From assembly GCA_013365365.1 (NCBI GenBank), contig JABVXU010000008.1, positions 1-64,000 of the forward strand: DNA of 64,000 nucleotides. The letters run 5' to 3'. The notes beneath the pieces are model-generated. The model saw only the letters and a program-made list of their open reading frames with translations, was not told the origin of the DNA and did not search any database. Shown one piece after another: positions 1 through 12,985 of this stretch (position 1 is the first letter of the stretch; the number at the start of each line of letters is the position of its first letter). The stretch is from Cruorifilaria tuberocauda (Eukaryota > Nematoda > Chromadorea > Rhabditida > Onchocercidae). Made by a program: the position numbers and the translations under genes.

Positions 1-3000
1 CAAAATATTTCGTATCATTTTCGAAGTAATGAAACATTTACTTTAACCTAATTATTTTAAGTGATTTATTTGCTTCAAGATATCATTTAATCTCATCAGT
101 TCATCAAAGCCTATTCATTGTTGCATTAAATTAATATAATTGTATTCAAATATTTAAAAATAATTAAATTTATTTTAAAAGATTTTAAATTTGTTGTCGG
201 AAATAGTAGTTAGAAATGTGTAAGTGATTGTTACGGAAATTTTTGGGAAATACCGAAAAAGAAAAGAAACATCTTTTCACAAATTTTGATAATGATCGGA
301 GTGCACTCGTTGAACAGATGCTCTGTGTAAATAAATGTACATTAGATCAGATTCGACATCAATTTCATCCCATACTCAGATTCAGTGCCATTTCTTTCAG
401 TCAGGAAATAAAAAAGCAATAAAGCAGAAAGTAAATCACCAATTGTTCAATCTTTTTACCTCTTTCTCCACCTAATTTTATGGGAAACCAGCAGTTATTT
501 TTCCGATGAATATAGAAGAAACTGAGAACTTTGACGGTACTCATTAAGTGATTTACATACTGAGCTCAACCCATAATGAGTTCCTTGTAGCAAATAATTA
601 TCACAGCATTAATTTCCTTCAACATTGCTTCCGCAATATGCAATATGAGCTCACAAATACGCCGTTAATGGATGCCTTAATATTCGATGATTTCTACCTT
701 TTATTGAGTAGTTTTATCAAAACAAATTAAAGGGGGATCGCAAAAATTCATGAGATTACATTCATCAGGAAAGTGTCATATTTGAAGCTGCAAATATTAA
801 TCGGTGCATTTTTTGACAATTTTTTTTATGGCTTTGAAAATGCGCAGGGAAGATAAAGCACAAACAAAAAAAGTTTTTTTTAAAGTACAGTGATAGTTCA
901 GATCGAATGTGAAGTGAGAAATCATTATGATATGCTGTTGTTTAGTTAATGGACTGGGATAAGAATAGCAAGGAAAAAATTATTGGAACAATAATATAAG
1001 CTTCAGTTTATTGTGACGTTATTCCGTTTCCATTTCTCAGTATAATGAATATTTCTATTAGAAATCAGTCTATGACAAACGTAGACTGATTTAATTGGAC
1101 CAGTTAATTTGCAAGATGAATGAATTAATTTCCAATGCATTTCCTAGATTTCAGAACTTGCTGGTCCATGAAATGTTCAAGTGTCTTGACTATGAGAAGC
1201 AATTAAGCTATTATGATATATTTTTTCAAACTTTTCCATTTTTGATTCTTCACTGATTACAAAGAACCTGAATAATTCAAAAACTTTCAATTTTAAGGAA
1301 GAAACCTCATAATATCAATTATTAATCTCAAAACTAAAATGTAGAAAAAAAGCAACATAATATATTATAAATAATAATTGCATATGAAAACTAATTAAAG
1401 CAATAAAATTTAATTCAGAGCAGTAAAAAATTTGTTGTATGGAAAATGTGACCATACAAATGATTAGAGTTTATAAAAAATCAATGTAACGACAATTCCA
1501 ATTAGAAGTAAAGCGAAGAATTCAAATTGAAAATTCTGGAATATTGATACTTTACAGTATTGATCAATACTTTTTTTGAATTAGTGTGGGTAGATGCAAC
1601 CGTTAACAGAATCATAGTATTAAAGTTCATACAAGAGCGATTCGGTGGTTTGATTAACTCCTGGACGATATTAGAATTAGTTTTTGAAGAAAGAACCAAT
1701 TAGTAATCGAATTAAAAAGAAATATCTCTCCAGAAATGTAATTCTTCAGTCGTCCATTTATCGCTATTTTAACTCATTCCCGTTTAGGATTCCAACCGGT
1801 GATTTTGAAAATTTCGTCAGCAGACGTTAGTGCGAAATGAAATAGAAGATGTAATTGATTTCTCGATATCCTTTATTTATCACCAGTTTGTTTAAAAATC
1901 GAATCTTTTCCCTCGTCAAATACGTTGTTTTAAATATACTAGTTAAGCGGAGATGAAATGACAGCTGCTCAAATTATTGAATTGAGATTTGAGCGACTGT
2001 AATAAATGATACCGTTCCATTATAATTAATTTTAGGCGAAAACTCAATATTATCTTATTTTTTTTATAAAAGTTTCAGTCAGTTTGGAATATTCTGAAAT
2101 ACTTTTCATTGTAATCAAATTTTCGGCCCAAGCATATTCAAAAAAAGCCATTTTGCTTCCTAAGATATAAAACAATGTTTTAGTAATACAGTTATATTTC
2201 GGATCTCTGAACATTATCGATTTATGCTTCATTTTTAAAGTAAACAATCATAAATATTAGAAAGAAAGATATTGCATCAGATGTATAGTTGAAATGTATC
2301 TTGATAAGACGGAAAAAAGAAAAGCAAATAGAGATATGTTCAGAACAGTAGATTCGGGATGCCAATAACAATGAGGAAGGAAAATCGATGGGTGTCATTT
2401 CCTGTCATCTGTTTTTATTTCCTCTTTTGTTTTTTCTTTGTTTTTCTATTCCCTCAACATCTTTTACAAAGAATAAAAGAGACCTTTAGGAAAACACTGC
2501 TCCTGCAGGTACATGAATTTATTCCCCTCCAAAAACATTTAGCCAAAACAATCTTCAGTCAACATGTATCTCACGACATAGCCGGTATCACCTAAATAAA
2601 TCCAAGGCAGATCCTTCATCACACTTTTCTTACACCATGCCAGTGGCTGTGAACTGTTATATCAACAATTTATCCTTTTGCACTTAATATATTCTGTTTG
2701 CAAGAAACCTATTTTATTAGAAAAATTTATTGATTGCTTTTATACTGCACTTTTTTTTCTTCATTGATTACAAGTTATGCTCAACTCATTTTCGGCTATA
2801 TGTGCGAAAAATTTTCAACTTCAACAAATTATATTCTTGACTGCGCGAAAAATTACATATATATATATATATATATGTATTATTGACAGAAAAACGGCTC
2901 TCATTTTCAACATATTTTATAAAACACAAAGATAGGACTAACCAGGTGCGTTGCAGAATGGTGCCGCATTAACGAATGTCGCAAGTGGTTAAGTAGCAGT

Positions 3001-5389
3001 TCTATTCCGCGATGAAAATTTGGTTGTTTTGCAAATATGTCCTTGAATCAAGTCAAGATCACGTAAGTGTTGAAGGTTAGTGGACGAAGTTGTATACTGA
3101 GAAATTGTGAAATACGAAATTTTTAGAAAACATGATTAAACAGGATTAATGAAATGAACAGGTGATGTTGAAGATCCTTTTGCAAGAGTTAAAGATTAAG
3201 TTGCTTTCGTAAAATACAAGTATAGGATTCAGAAAATGCATTAATTTCAAAGAAAAGATTATATGTTATATAGTAATGTCTGCTTTCCGATCAATTTCCG
3301 GAAGAGCTGAACCTCAAACAAGCAGTCACTTTCATTCTTACCATGAAAAAACAAGTTTACGGCCATTAATTTTCCAGGTTTCCTGGTTGGAGAAAGTTGC
3401 CTCTAAATTAAAATTTTCGATAGTTTATTTTCCAGATTAAGTGGTATAATCACTTCATTGACCCATGTTCTTCTTGCATTTAACAATATTGGCAAGATGA
3501 AATCGTGTAAGTCATTTTTTTAATACCTTTATCACAGTGTTCCGCCGTTAACTGTTCTTTTGCCTGCATTGATGTAAATCAAAACATTATCAGCAATTAG
3601 TGTTGGATTTTAAATGTATATTTTTAACACAGTTAGAGACAGTATTCCAAATTTTGATGGTCTAATACGTTTTACATCATTCATTTTAAATACTTTGACG
3701 AAGTACTATACCTCTTGCAGATGTTATAGGTGTATGGAAACCGTCGTATTGTGCTCTGATGGAAGTCACTTCCATTAATATTTGGATCATAACGTTTTAC
3801 TGGAACAATAATGAGTTTTAATTTCGTTCCTACTTCTCCAAAGTATGAGTTAGAATCTTTCCATAGCATTAAAGTTTTTGGAAACAAATTCTTTGGTTAG
3901 CAATATTTTGTAAAATTTGAGCAGTTCTTTTTTTGCATTTTTATATTCCAAAACATTTTTTATGAGCCTCTGTATTTTTTGTTTTCCTACCTTCTTAATA
4001 GCCGTTCTTCTTCTGAGTGTCCAGTTGGAATTTTCCCCATTATATATTGAAATGTAAAGAGGGGGTGCTGTTTTTGGACTATTTCGTTTTATATTTAGCA
4101 CAGCACATCGCATAAAGATGATCATTTAATTCAAGCTTCGCATTGTGGGATGTAAACTGAACTGGCGTCTTTATTTATTACATACAAGTAGAGATTTTCC
4201 GCTGATCCTGTCCCTGCATTCTTCCCTGTTCAACTTTGATTTTTAATATTTTGGCAGATTATGGCTCTTTTTAGCGGTCAGGTTTTCTCAACTCATTTAT
4301 CTACTGGGCATAATTTTCTTATAATTGAAATTTGCTTAAGATTTATTAGTCATATTAGTTGCTTCTGAAAAATGCTAATTAAGGGAGTATTCATTTTAGG
4401 CAATTACGTGGTATATGACCATTCTTTAAGTAAAATTTGAATGGTTCAATACAATAATTAGTCAGTTTACGTATGTAGACTTTTGACTTAAGCTTATGGT
4501 CAATTTTATTTATGTTACCCATTTCACTGAAAGACCGAGTTCTGCATATATCAGTTATTAAAAATACTGTTTTATAAAGACAATGGGGAAGTGAATGAAC
4601 GAGGGAAGGATGGAAAGGTTTGTGGCAGGCCATAAAGTTTTTGGTAAGAATTCGCTTGCTTAAGAGGAATGAGACATTTTTATTAAGCAAAAACGTCGAT
4701 CGATGTGTTATTGCAGAGTCGCCGCAATTTCCCTTCCCTCTCCATATTAAAACATGTGTGTGCGTGTATGTTTATACATATATATATATATTACTATTGG
4801 AGTCATACTGAAATCCATTTTATGTCTGTTCCATGTCACTACACATCTTCTATTCTCACTCTTTTCGTATTGAGAAACGCAGGGCTGTTTTTCAGTACAC
4901 TGTGAAGTTTATTTTTGAATTTTAGTATACGTTTATTATTTCCCATGATTATTCTGTCGTTTTAGACATACATGTTTATTTATAACACTCCTATTTCTTA
5001 AATTACTTACATAATTTGGGCTTTATTTGTACATTTCGGTTCTGAAAGTAATTTAAGAATTTACGGATCCAAGAACCACGACCAAAATTCATAGAACATA
5101 TAAATCGGAATGTCCAGGATTCCAGTTGCAAGAGATTTTCGTGATAAACAAAAAGTTCTGCAGGCAATACGCGGGGATTGCATTCGCACCAACCAATTTG
5201 TATCTACCAGGGACCTTCTGCTCCATAGGTACAGGCACTAGCTGGAATCAGCAGCTAAGTGCGCGAAAAACTCCAATTACACATTTGTTTGCTCATTACG
5301 ACCCTAGCTGCTGGCAGAACAGTGCTGCAGCGGTATATCGCAGCCGTAGTGCTGGACCTTCGAATTTCACGGTGGATTCTAATGAAGTA
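1..5389. other. Gene-poor 5' flank, no confident gene
   Basis: This AT-rich stretch has no open frame that resembles a known family or shows a chain of good splice sites. Short open frames on both strands look like chance. A minus-strand pair of overlapping frames at about 3681-4125 could be a decayed gene fragment but was not recognised. A short AT dinucleotide run lies at about 2856-2878 and another near 4774-4791. The region is probably intergenic and may carry upstream regulatory DNA or 5' exons of the ELKS gene that follows. Confidence 0.5.
2856..2878. repeat. (AT)n microsatellite
   Basis: A run of about eleven alternating AT units, seen directly. It has no evident function and is typical of nematode intergenic DNA. 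Confidence 0.85.
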
Positions 5390-8300
5390 ATGAATTCCGT
5401 TTATTCTGGCAATCGACGCTTTACTGCTTTGCAAAGGTTCATTCTTTTGCCTTATCATATTCAGCAAATAATACTTTGTATAGTAATTCCAAAATTTGTT
5501 ATTGAACTAGTCTTTTAAGAGGAGAAAAGTGGTTATGATAGATGAACCGAAATGTTATGAAGCTTGGACTAGTTGCTTTTCCAGTTAAGTTTCCAGAAGA
5601 ATGAAGCATTTTATGGTTGTTCCAGATTTATCTGCAGATTCTCTCATTGAATAATAATTGATAACCTTGTACGGAGTGAAAGGCAATTCTTTTTGAAGGG
5701 AAAGGAACTAAGATAGGCAAGGATTTCCAATGTTAAACATAAAGAGTATATGCAGATATTCACAGTAAGGAATGATTTCTGCTTTGCTGGTAGTTATGGA
5801 AGTAAAATGCATGCAGAATGGGTCGGTCAAGTCTCGTTTTTATGTGTTATTGTGGGTATTTCAACGCTACTATCCCTGTAAAAAAGCGGGAGAGAAAGTT
5901 TCCATCATAATGCTTTTGCTCCATCTTTTTTTTTTCTATTTTGAACATCCTCTTCAAAATAATGTAATACTTTTCCCTAATTATGGCATAATTATGATTA
6001 TGAACAATGAACTTGTCCTTCCATTTTCTGTATGCAAATACAATTCGTCGTATTTTGTTTTAAATTCATCTGTCATATCTCCTTGTCTCATTCTTCAGTT
6101 GACATACATGGAGACATTCTGCTAAGCGTTTTAACTAATGCTTTTGTTGACCATACAGGGTTTGTCTATGTGCTACAATTTCACGTTTTTTATTTTTTCC
6201 TTCTTTTCCATGAAGCAAAATCTCTTCGTCATAAAATTGACATGTTTTAATATTAATATCATGCAAACTTCAATATTTGCACACATAATACTATGAAAGA
6301 TTTCAACTAAGAAATAATAAAATGAGTTTAAAATTTCCAGCTAATTGCTTTACATATTTATTACGCATATATAATCACCAATAGATTTTACTATGGATTC
6401 TTCATGACTATGTGATAATCGATCTCCTGATTGTTTGTATAATTACATTTGTCGTTGTTCTAAAATGAATTTTTTTAGTTGTTTCTGATTTCTAATCTGT
6501 CACCCTTCATAAATATTTTTCAGTTAGAATTTTAAAAATGCGATAGAAATACATAGTGAAAGATGAGTTGTTTTTTTTTGGCAAAAATATTTCCCGGTTC
6601 GAAAAACAAACGTTGAAAAATTAAAACATTTTACAAAAATAACATAAAATAAAACATAAAAGACAATACAACAGATAGAGTTAAAAATTAAAAATAGTTG
6701 ATTATTCTGGAACAAAATCTTTCATCGCCCTTATTTCTTTTCTCATTTTTGATATTATTTAGCAATTGATAGGTTTCAGATTATAAATTCTTCATAAATA
6801 ACCGTAAATATTCTTGACTCTGCTTAAATAAAGTCGCAGAAACAAAAAAATTAATTTTTCGAGTTTCAAGGTGATGTTTTATAATCAAGTAAAGGCTAAT
6901 TTCAAGTGAAATATAAATAAGAATTAATTAAATTGTTAATGTTTCACAATTCAGACAGCACAAATCTCTCGATGGGATGCAACTAGACGAGTACGAAACA
7001 AATGAAATTCGACCTCTGTTGCCTTTGGATATTTCTACGGCAAATGCAGATATGATGTCATCCCAGTACTCTGGACCATCGTTGTCTAATCCTACAACAG
7101 CAAATGCATATTTTTGGAAGCAACCAACAAAGTACGTTTTATTTTCTAAATATGTTTTTATTATTTTAGTATAGATTTTTCGAATCAATTTGTTTTTAAT
7201 TATTGGTTTGACCTGTATAGTGGAATTCAGTTTTTGCATAGCATTATTTTTAAAATTATAGCCATAATTTAAAGTTTTTCAGCATTTATTCTTATAATGG
7301 CGACAGTTATGGATCAACAGAGACGCAGTCCGTTCGTGCTTATAATCTTTTGAAGCAAGATTATGACCTGGCTATGCAAAAATTGAATTCAACTATGAAT
7401 TCCATAAAAACATTTTGGAGTCCTGAATTGAAGCGTGAAAGACAATTACGAAAGGAAGAGACAGCGAAACTTGTAGCTTTACAGAGACAAGTTAGCAAAG
7501 TTATACTATTATCAGCTAATGCGGCATGTCACTGCCACTTTTTGTGCGTTTACATCAATTAGTGCTACTGTTTAATTTTATTGACAGTTAGTGTAATTCT
7601 TCAGACTGGACCTCAGGACGGATCTGGATTTCAAGTTGCCGAACTGGAGGCAGAACTTGAAAACTGTCGATGTGAACTAGCTGAAAAGGGTGAAACGATA
7701 AGGCGACTCATGGAGCGCACAACTGCAGCTACGTATCGTGATGGTGGTAGTCGTATGGCTGATCTGGAAACACGATGTAATCAGCTAGAATCATTGCTTG
7801 AAATCCGAGAAGAACAGATTAGGTCAATGGAACGGCATTTTTCTCAGCTACCAATTGCAGCTACTCAAGCTGCTAAGGTATACTTTTTTTTTTCAATAAT
7901 TTTTTCGTGAGATGATCGTGCTCATAGTAAGAATTATTGTTCGAAAAATGTTTCTTTGTGTGATATTTTGATTCTAGGACCAGCAAATAGCAGATCTAGA
8001 AGATGAAATTGCAATGTTACGAACAGAGCGGGCAGAACTTCCGCGTGATTTTACTGATAAAACTATAACTCCTCATGAGATCAATACACTTCGTATGAAA
8101 ATGGAACGAAGTGAATTGGAACTGACCCAAAAGTTAGCTTTCCTTGGATATCGAAAGTTTCGCTGTATGAATGATTTCTGAAAATTTTTTTTTTCTGGCA
8201 TACATTTTCAATCTTTATTTTGCAGAGTGGCTGAGCTCTCTGCAGTACAGACGCGACTACAAGCTGCAACGGAAGCTATTGAAGATCTCAGGAAACGTGT

Positions 8301-11164
8301 TGAAGTTTTCCGTGAATCATCAGCAGCAAAGGAAAAGCATGCAACGCTGTTGCAATCTGATGTAAGTCAGACTATTGTTTTTTTCTAAGCTAGTTTCACA
8401 GTGTAATAGAATGTAACTTTTTTATGTCTTTTTTTTTAAACTTACTGGTGAAAGTTTTGAAAAATTCAGATCGAAGCGCTGCGTGTTAAACTGGAAACCA
8501 AAAATATATTGATAGAACAGAAAGAAAAAACTTCAGAACGACTAGAAGCAGATTTGAAGGTCGAAAAAAACAGAGTGTCAGATCTTCGCGATAGCAATAG
8601 AGTAAGCATAATTTTAATGGCATTAGATTTAATACATTGTTTATTTTGTTTCTTTTTAGACGAATCATCGTTGAATTTAAATTTAATTACATGAAATGTT
8701 AATATGTTTGCATGCAGAATTATGAGCAAAAAATCAGTCAGTTGTTGGCGCGAATTGATGCTATGGAAAATCTATTGCTCGAGAAGGAAAGTGAGCTGGA
8801 AAAACTGAAGCAAAAACTTCTGACAAATCCAGATGTGCAAAGGGAAGGCGAGTTGCAAGTACAACTTGACGAAGCTAATAGGTGAACATAACGTTTATAT
8901 TCTAGTAGAAAATGATCTTTGAATTCTGCGAACTAGCAGTTTCACATCTTTTAATTCGTTTTAAATTTTTAAATTATATGCCGATCGATATATTGTTTAC
9001 CTGTATCCAATAGCTGCAGGGAGAAATTGAGGATGCAGTCGTTAATTAATGAGCTACGCCACAATGCTGAAAAAGAAAAAGTTCAGCAGTTGGAAACATT
9101 TCAAGCGGAAAATCGGCAATTGATAGCAACAATTGAAGGTTTGCAGAAAGAATTAGCCGATCGGTAACTTTCTCATTGTTTGTTGTTACAGTAAATTCTC
9201 GAATTAAACCTCATCTGGGTACACTATTATTATTAATAAACTATCTTTTAGCAATAAGCTCTTTATTTCAATGCGCATTTCCATATCGCATTTTCAGCAC
9301 AATTGGAATGAGAACTGATTTAAGACTGAACTTAATTTGATATTGGCAAAAAGAATTACAACTTTATTAACTTATCAAAGAATCAGATTTGTTGTTCTCT
9401 TTTTAAATTTTTGATGTCTGGACTGTTAACTGATAAAAGAGAAAATCGATTACAATGAAATTGCTGAACTCTTTTAGAGAAATACTGCTAGAGTCACAAA
9501 GTGAAAAAATAGGTGACCTGGATCGAGAATTGGTAACAGCGGAACGGCAGTGTAAAGATCGTGCACCAAAACTTGTGAACGACGAAGAGGTTTAAGTTTT
9601 TGAAGATGACGTTGCATGTAGTGTTCTTAGTGAGAAGCGCCAGAAAATCTGCTTTTTAAAAATCAGTGGTTAACAAATTAAAATTTTCAGCTTGCTGAGG
9701 CAAGAAAAGAGATTGAATCCCTTCTTCGAATGGTGCAAACACTTGAGAAGGAAAAGGCTTCTATAATTTCACATTGTAAACAGTTGCAAAGGTATGCTTT
9801 TGAGTTTTCGATTTTTACTTTATTTCATCTTTTCTCCAGTAGTTTCATTGAAGGAGAATTTTTGGTAAAATTTCAACTGGAAATTTATTCCAATTTTTGT
9901 AGCCAATTAGAAGATATTCATAAAGGTGATGCTGTCTCGACAATTGGTCAAACTCGATCTGAATTTCCTGCGCTCACAACTGAAGAATCTCTTAAATCCA
10001 GGTTTAGTCGTTCATTTCCTGTATTATTCTTTCTTCCTTACATTTACTTTCTGATACTGAAATTGTAGCTTTATATTTGAATGTTTTTCTGATTTATAGG
10101 GTGGAGGAACTAGAAGAAGCTTTGCGTGAGTCAGTAAGTATAACGGCTGAAAGAGAACTTCATGTGGCCCAACAAAAGCAGCTTAGTCAGCAACTTGCTG
10201 CTCAAGTATTATCTATTTCTTTTGAATAAATTGTGTTTAGTTGGATAGATTTAAATTTATTAATGTTTTGAACTTAAATTTTTTTATGAGGTAAATTTCA
10301 TAGCTTTTTCAATGTCAATTTAAGTTAACGGAATGTCGCCGTGAATTAAATGAGCTTCGACGACATGTGAAAAAGTCGACAAGTAATGAACGGGAAGAAG
10401 TATTGCGTTCTTTGGAAGTTGAAAAACGAAGGCATATCGAGCAGCTGCTACAGTTAAAGTTAGATTTTATGTAGAGGAAAATATTGTACTTCGGATTTAC
10501 TTGATATTTACATACATTTACACACATTTGTGATGCGGAATTTACAGGCATGAAGCGTTAGTAGCAGCAATTGCCGAAAAGGATGCTCACATTGCGTTAT
10601 TGGAGCAATCCAGGGAAAGACCACGGGAAGAGATAGAGACCCTACGCCATCATAAAGAAAAATTGATGGAAAAATTAAAAGAAGAAAATGAATGTCGTGC
10701 TCAGCTTCTCAGTTCCACTAATTTAAGCGTAGGTAAGCGATTAGGATCGTGAATAATGCTTTTTGAACAAAAATTCGAAATTTTAGGAGATATATGCATT
10801 AAATTTCTATGCATTTTGAAAATATAAATCTTTGTTTTGTGAATATTTTAGCCAATAATCTCTCAAGAGAAGGCGGTCTTACTACGGTTACAGCAATCAA
10901 TGCTCCAACAAGTCTTGCTATACAGCGACAACCTATTTCTGATCAGGTCGAGCTTCTTTTTATACAACAAACATTTTATCCAGAGGCCAGATACACCTTT
11001 TTTTGCCTATTAGTAGTGTCTGGCTTGATTTAATATTACATGTATTAAACATTGACGAACTATTCGCCGAATAAAAAAAAACGTGATCCTTTGCTGCATC
11101 ACGACATGTATTCTGATTTCTGGATTTCTTCTAGGAAGACGACGCGGAAGGTATTTGGGCATAG
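5390..11164 (+). CDS. elks-1: ELKS/Rab6-interacting/CAST (ERC) presynaptic scaffold
   Basis: Coiled-coil scaffold of the presynaptic active zone; the family binds RIM, liprin and Rab6. Modelled exons: 5390-5436, 6955-7131, 7283-7490, 7605-7877, 7978-8132, 8226-8361, 8470-8601, 8718-8881, 9020-9163, 9478-9589, 9691-9791, 9903-10001, 10100-10205, 10325-10458, 10548-10732, 10852-10946, 11135-11164. All phases agree and give 765 aa. Diagnostic features are the ERC block NSIKTFWSPELK in exon 3, heptad-rich coiled coil to the end, a block reading EELEEALRESV near 10.1 kb, a block reading AAIAEKDAHIALLEQ near 10.6 kb, and the terminal EGIWA that binds the RIM PDZ domain. The start is the least certain part: the frame stays open upstream to about 5126, so the first exon may be longer or preceded by others. 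Family assignment is near certain; the symbol is by C. elegans orthology. Confidence 0.93.
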
Positions 11165-11855
11165 AAGCATTTCAAGTGGAAAAAGAAAATTAGGAAGTTT
11201 AACTGCCGTATTTCATTTCTTCCATTCATATCTTGAGGTGTTTAACAGTTGTTTTCACTTCGCTTCATTATTTGTACGGGTTTTTACAATTTATAGACAT
11301 CTGCCAGATATCGGGTCTTTGACAGTTTGTATTTTATGTTATAAGCCACTTCTTAATTTGTTTTCGATGTATTTGTCTCATTTTTGCAAAGTCTGTACTC
11401 CATCCATAACTGACATTGAAATTTTTATTCATTCTAACTTGACTGATGTACAACGTTGTTTTGGTTTCCTTCAATGATCTTTATAGAGATGTTTTCAATG
11501 TAGTAACCATCATTTTCTTTGTTTTAAATTGAGATTAGAATCTTTTATATTGAATCTTCGGATAATTTCTAACTTTTTAAGAAAGTTAGCTGCACTTTGA
11601 TAAACAAACTATATTTTTGAGCATTTCGTATTTAAGTTAAAATTTTTATGGAAAAGAGGTTATCTGAATTTATTTCAGGTCTGATGAACCATGTCCAGCT
11701 GTGCTTGCTTTTCTATTATCGTGTACTTTGTTGTGAATTTCGAAATAACTTAGCTACATTTAAAAAAGTTTTCTTTATTGAGGATGATGCTTCGGTAGCG
11801 AAAAAAAGAAGCAAAAAAATAAATTGATTTAAAAAAAAACAAGGAAGAAACAAAC

Positions 11856-12411
11856 CTTGCAGTTCACGGATTTCCAAACTAAATTTCACTTCCGAAACAT
11901 TTGATTCGTGCTGCATTTGCTTTCCTATTATTCGTGGTGCTTCCCTTTAGAGTATTCTATATTAATAAAAGATTTGTGAAAACTAATGATTAAAAGTGAT
12001 ATCCTACTTTCCCCAAAATAGACCTAACTGATAATCGGAATTGTTGATATTTAATAAAACAGTGGGCGTATGTTTTCCTCGGCGATGTTCGATTTTAATT
12101 TGTGTAGTAGTAATATTTTGGTCTGCTTGGCTTCTGGCCATTATACGCATAGCATTCTTCTTCCATGAGATGTGTTGTTGAATTTTATCGATCTGAAAGG
12201 AAAGCATATGTGTTTGCGAGTAGATGCTAGATGGAGTTCGCAACGGATCAAATTTTACAAAAGAACTGAGTGTATATTTGTAGATTTTATTTATACATAA
12301 AATAGAGTGGAGAAGTTTGCTTCGCCCCCTGAACAGTTTATGAATCAAGAACTGTGTTCCAGAATGCAGCAGAATCCAGTATAAGTAGTTAAGTAGATAA
12401 GGATTTCGCAT
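11856..12411 (-). CDS. Candidate unrecognised gene between elks-1 and UCKL1
   Basis: Open frame 12411-12029 (ATG start, 128 codons, then a GTTAGG donor) joins in phase to 11944-11856 across an 84-nt intron. A good TTTCAG acceptor precedes the more coding-like part, so the true 5' exon may begin at about 12191. The 3' half reads like protein (polar, mixed residues, including the stretches MRIMARSQADQN and EVKFSLEIREL), unlike the AT-driven hydrophobic frames around it. A GTTTGT donor follows 11856, so at least one further exon, or a short 3' end, may be missing. An AATAAA lies on this strand near 11780. No family was recognised. It could be a small antisense gene or a relic. Confidence 0.35.
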
Positions 12412-12874
12412 ACGTTATATCGCGTTTATAAGAGTCGGAGAAATCAGTTTAATCAAACCCTTAATGGTAACAGTATTCTTAAATTAGTCCGATGAACAGA
12501 TTGAAATTGTTGCATTTTTATAGAAATATAAGCGGACAATAGGAGTTGACTGTGCTTACTTCATATTACACATATATGTGCATGATGCCTTTTTTAAGAA
12601 TTTTATATTTGGATCATCGCTGGATATTTTTTGTTTTAATTACCAGATTTTAATTTTGACCATTCTTTCTTCTTGCGAAAAATTTCTTAAAATTAGAGGT
12701 AATTATCAAGGTAGAAGAATAGACAAAATTCATTCATTTGCTTGAGTTATATAGCTTTTCAGTTTTAGACAAGCGATTTTTACAAATTATTTTTTTTTAT
12801 TGGAAACAAAAGAATATAACTGGAATAGTTGCAGAATGAGCACTCCCAATAAACTGTACTTTTTATTTGTTTAG

Positions 12875-12985
12875 AAAAAAGTGGATTTTCATCAAATATC
12901 TCCTCATGATAGAAGAAGTGTTAGTTTCATTCGATCTCGAAGTTCTACTCGGGAACAAAGATGGAAATCTCATGGAAGATTTTGA
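12875..12985 (+). CDS. Candidate alternative last exon of elks-1
   Basis: After a TTTAG acceptor a 36-codon frame ends in TGA. Its product is basic and serine/arginine-rich (for example RRSVSFIRSRSS), unlike random frames nearby. It begins in phase 0, the same phase as the elks-1 exon ending at 10946, so it could replace the IWA-coding exon at 11135. Mammalian ERC1 also has splice forms with and without the IWA end. It could instead be a 5' exon of the UCKL1 gene downstream, or a chance frame. Confidence 0.35.
   Translation, partial: KKVDFHQISPHDRRSVSFIRSRSSTREQRWKSHGRF

Noticed and set aside
2943..3010. tRNA-like string with GTGGTTAAGTAGC
   Set aside because: It has a D-arm-like piece but no T-loop GGTTCRA, no matching acceptor stem and no credible anticodon arm.
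5772..6250. Two overlapping plus-strand frames upstream of ELKS exon 2
   Set aside because: Phe/Tyr/Leu-rich translation of AT-rich DNA within the predicted first intron of ELKS, with no splice logic.
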